DNA of 16,183 nt, from positions 52,695-68,877 of the forward strand of contig DCIM01000086.1 in assembly GCA_002316005.1 (NCBI GenBank), in the 5' to 3' direction. A program made the translations under genes and the position numbers. A model generated the notes under the pieces. It did no database searches. It saw nothing but the letters and a program-made list of their open reading frames with translations, and was not told where the DNA came from. Shown piece after piece: positions 14,476 to 16,183 of this stretch (position 1 is the stretch's first letter; each line of letters starts with the position of its first letter). This DNA is from Prevotellaceae bacterium UBA1726. Its GTDB lineage: Bacteria > Bacteroidota > Bacteroidia > Bacteroidales > Bacteroidaceae.

Positions 14476-16011
14476 TTAAAACGGCATCGGATCGTTGCCA
14501 CCATCAAATGGACCTGGAGGCAAAGAATCAAAGGCACCAGCAGGACCTCCGAAATTAGAATCGATAATCTCACCGCCATCCGCAGGTGAAGAGTTTTGGC
14601 TAAAGTTATCAGAAGGATTGTCGAAACGGGTGAACTGTCCGAGGAACTTCAACCTCACGATATCCGTTGCACCCTTACGATGCTTCGCAATAATAATCTC
14701 AGCCATACCGCGCAAATCGTTTCCTTTCTCGTCCTCATAAATACGATAGTACTCCGGACGATGAACAAACAATACCATATCGGCATCCTGCTCAATAGCT
14801 CCCGATTCACGGAGGTCGCTCAACTGAGGGCGCTTGCCTTCATTTCCTTCACGACTCTCAACACCACGATTCAACTGCGACAAAGCGATGATAGGAATAT
14901 CCAATTCCTTTGCCAGTCCCTTGAGCGAACGAGAAATTGTTGAAACCTCCTCCTGGCGACTGCCAAACTTCATTCCGTTGGCATTCATCAACTGAAGGTA
15001 GTCAATCATAATAATCTTCACACCCTTCTCACGCACCAATCGACGAGCCTTTGTACGAAGTTCAAACACCGACAAACCTGGGGTATCATCAATATAAATC
15101 GGTGCACGCGAAAGACGATCCATATTCTTGTCAAGTCGCTGCCACTCATCATTGTCCAGCTGACCATTCAAAATCTTAGAACCGGCAATTTCAAATACAT
15201 TTGACATCAAACGGTTAGCCAACTGGACATTGCTCATTTCAAGAGAGAAGAAAGCAATAGGTGTGTTATAGTCAACAGAAATATTTCTTGCCAGCGACAA
15301 TGCAAACGAAGTCTTACCCATCGCAGGGCGACCAGCAAGAATAACCAAATCGGAATTCTGCCAACCACTGGTCAACTCATCAAGGCGTGTATAACCGGTA
15401 GGAATACCTGTGATACCACCAGTATTCTGAGCAGATTTCTGCAATACGGCCAGTGCTTGTGTCAAAACAGGAGCAATCTGAGTGTAATCCTGTTTCATGT
15501 TCTTCTGTGAAATCTCAAAAAGACCACCTTCTGCCTCTTGCATCAACGCTTCAACATCAATAGTTTCATCAAATGCCTTTGTCTCAATGTCACTTGAGAA
15601 ACTGATAAGTTGACGAGCAAGATGCTTCTGAGCAAGAATCTTTGCGTGATACTCAATATGAGCCGATGAAACAACGCGAGCACTAAGATCAATGATATAT
15701 GTAGGACCGCCTATCATATCAAGTGTTCCCATACGACGCAACTCCTCGGTAACAGTCATGATATCAACCGGACGTTGATCCATATTCAACTGACGGATTG
15801 CTTCGTAGATCCTCTGATGTTTTGGTTCATAGAAAGTATCTGGAGTAAGAATTTCACTTACCACAGAGAAGGCATCGCTGTCAATCATCAAAGCACCAAG
15901 TACCACTTGTTCGATATCTACCGCCTGAGGCTGAAGATGACCGTAAGAAGTGTCGATTGGAGACGATTTACGACGACTACGATTCTGGTTATTTGAATTT
16001 TCTGCTGGCAT
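14476..16011 (-). CDS. dnaB: Replicative DNA helicase DnaB
   Basis: 511 residues from the ATG at 16011 (MPAENSNNQNRSRRKSSP). An in-frame ATG at 16062 is rejected because the promoter -7 element at 16035-16042 lies downstream of it. N-terminal DnaB domain: QAVDIEQVVLGALMID to SSAHIEYHAKIL (about 29-125). The RecA-like C-terminal domain has Walker A GRPAMGKTS (227-235), FFSLEMS with the catalytic Glu near 258, Walker B IIMIDYLQLM (D337), and the later ALSQLNRGVESR and DLRESGAIEQDADMV. The tail (last ~50 residues) is Gly/Pro/Asp rich and disordered-looking. It unwinds DNA at the fork as a hexamer. No intein interrupts the P-loop. Its likely loader DciA is encoded nearby. Confidence 0.96.
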   Translation of the reverse strand: MPAENSNNQNRSRRKSSPIDTSYGHLQPQAVDIEQVVLGALMIDSDAFSVVSEILTPDTFYEPKHQRIYEAIRQLNMDQRPVDIMTVTEELRRMGTLDMIGGPTYIIDLSARVVSSAHIEYHAKILAQKHLARQLISFSSDIETKAFDETIDVEALMQEAEGGLFEISQKNMKQDYTQIAPVLTQALAVLQKSAQNTGGITGIPTGYTRLDELTSGWQNSDLVILAGRPAMGKTSFALSLARNISVDYNTPIAFFSLEMSNVQLANRLMSNVFEIAGSKILNGQLDNDEWQRLDKNMDRLSRAPIYIDDTPGLSVFELRTKARRLVREKGVKIIMIDYLQLMNANGMKFGSRQEEVSTISRSLKGLAKELDIPIIALSQLNRGVESREGNEGKRPQLSDLRESGAIEQDADMVLFVHRPEYYRIYEDEKGNDLRGMAEIIIAKHRKGATDIVRLKFLGQFTRFDNPSDNFSQNSSPADGGEIIDSNFGGPAGAFDSLPPGPFDGGNDPMPF

Positions 16012-16034
16012 AATAAACTTTTCAATGTGAGTGG

Positions 16035-16042
16035 CAAAGATA
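16035..16042 (-). promoter_or_regulatory. Promoter -7 element of dnaB
   Basis: TATCTTTG on the minus strand fits TAnnTTTG, giving a short leader of about 17-20 bases to the ATG at 16011. No good -33 match is seen. Confidence 0.55.
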
Positions 16043-16144
16043 CGAAAAAAAAGTGGAATCACGACAATAAAAGCGCCAAAAAGACTCTATCGCAATTGAA
16101 AAAATGCACTTTTTCGCCAAAATGAGAAAAAAGTCTACGAATAA

Positions 16145-16176
16145 TTTGGTTAATCCAAGAAAAAGCAGTACCTTTG
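16145..16176 (+). promoter_or_regulatory. Canonical Bacteroidota promoter reading out of the right edge
   Basis: TTTG (16145-16148), 20 bases, then TACCTTTG (16169-16176): both elements and spacing fit the Bacteroides consensus. It is divergent from dnaB and drives a gene beyond the window that cannot be identified. The rest of 16063-16183 is AT-rich, without a gene. Confidence 0.78.
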
Positions 16177-16183
16177 CACTCGC

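Noticed and set aside
14476..16011. Intein in DnaB
   Set aside because: The Walker A region and the rest of the C-terminal domain are uninterrupted and the length is normal.
16074..16124. Repeated CGCCAAAA in the dnaB upstream gap
   Set aside because: Only an 8-base match in AT-rich DNA; too short to separate from chance.

Overview
The window looks like chromosomal DNA of a Bacteroidota member, most likely Bacteroidales of the Prevotella/Bacteroides type. The evidence is promoter -7 elements of the form TAnnTTTG in nearly every intergenic gap, A-rich leaders without Shine-Dalgarno sequences, and family members typical of that phylum (LolA-like chaperone, secreted GH43-like enzyme, DUF721/DciA next to recF). 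The exact genus is inference. I see no phage, IS, CRISPR, rRNA or tRNA gene.

Left part (1-6129), all on the minus strand. A promoter just upstream of 6129 probably drives one operon: a secreted alpha/beta esterase, a SpoU/TrmH-type 2'-O-ribose RNA methyltransferase, a secreted GH43-like five-bladed propeller enzyme, a C_GCAxxG_C_C redox protein, a TtcA-type PP-loop ATPase, and a second secreted alpha/beta hydrolase. A second unit, with its own promoter near 889-896, holds a LolA-like exported protein and the start of an EamA/DMT transporter that runs off the left edge.

Middle (6130-6863) is a 734-base divergent intergenic region, unusually long and repeat-rich. It holds two outward promoters, a 17-base direct repeat pair, and an imperfect inverted repeat of about 170 bases. 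The inverted repeat is centred on a perfect 35-base AT-rich palindrome and flanked by 'TGAC ladders'. A lone half-copy of the ladder lies at 2888-2934.

Right part (6864-14376), mainly plus strand. A tight gene string encodes a cytosolic M3 peptidase (Dcp type), dCMP deaminase, an S41 C-terminal processing protease, 5-formyltetrahydrofolate cyclo-ligase and DciA (DUF721). It ends at a strong bidirectional terminator shared with convergent recF. Divergent from recF is a membrane-anchored TPR protein translationally coupled to lumazine synthase (ribH), closed by a terminator. The replicative helicase gene dnaB follows on the minus strand.

The right part therefore groups replication and repair functions (DciA helicase-loading factor, RecF, DnaB) with nucleotide, folate and flavin supply (dCMP deaminase, formyl-THF ligase, lumazine synthase). 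At the right edge a canonical promoter fires rightward into a gene outside the window. The protein-coding genes are all of recognisable families; the most unusual material is the repeat family in the intergenic gaps.
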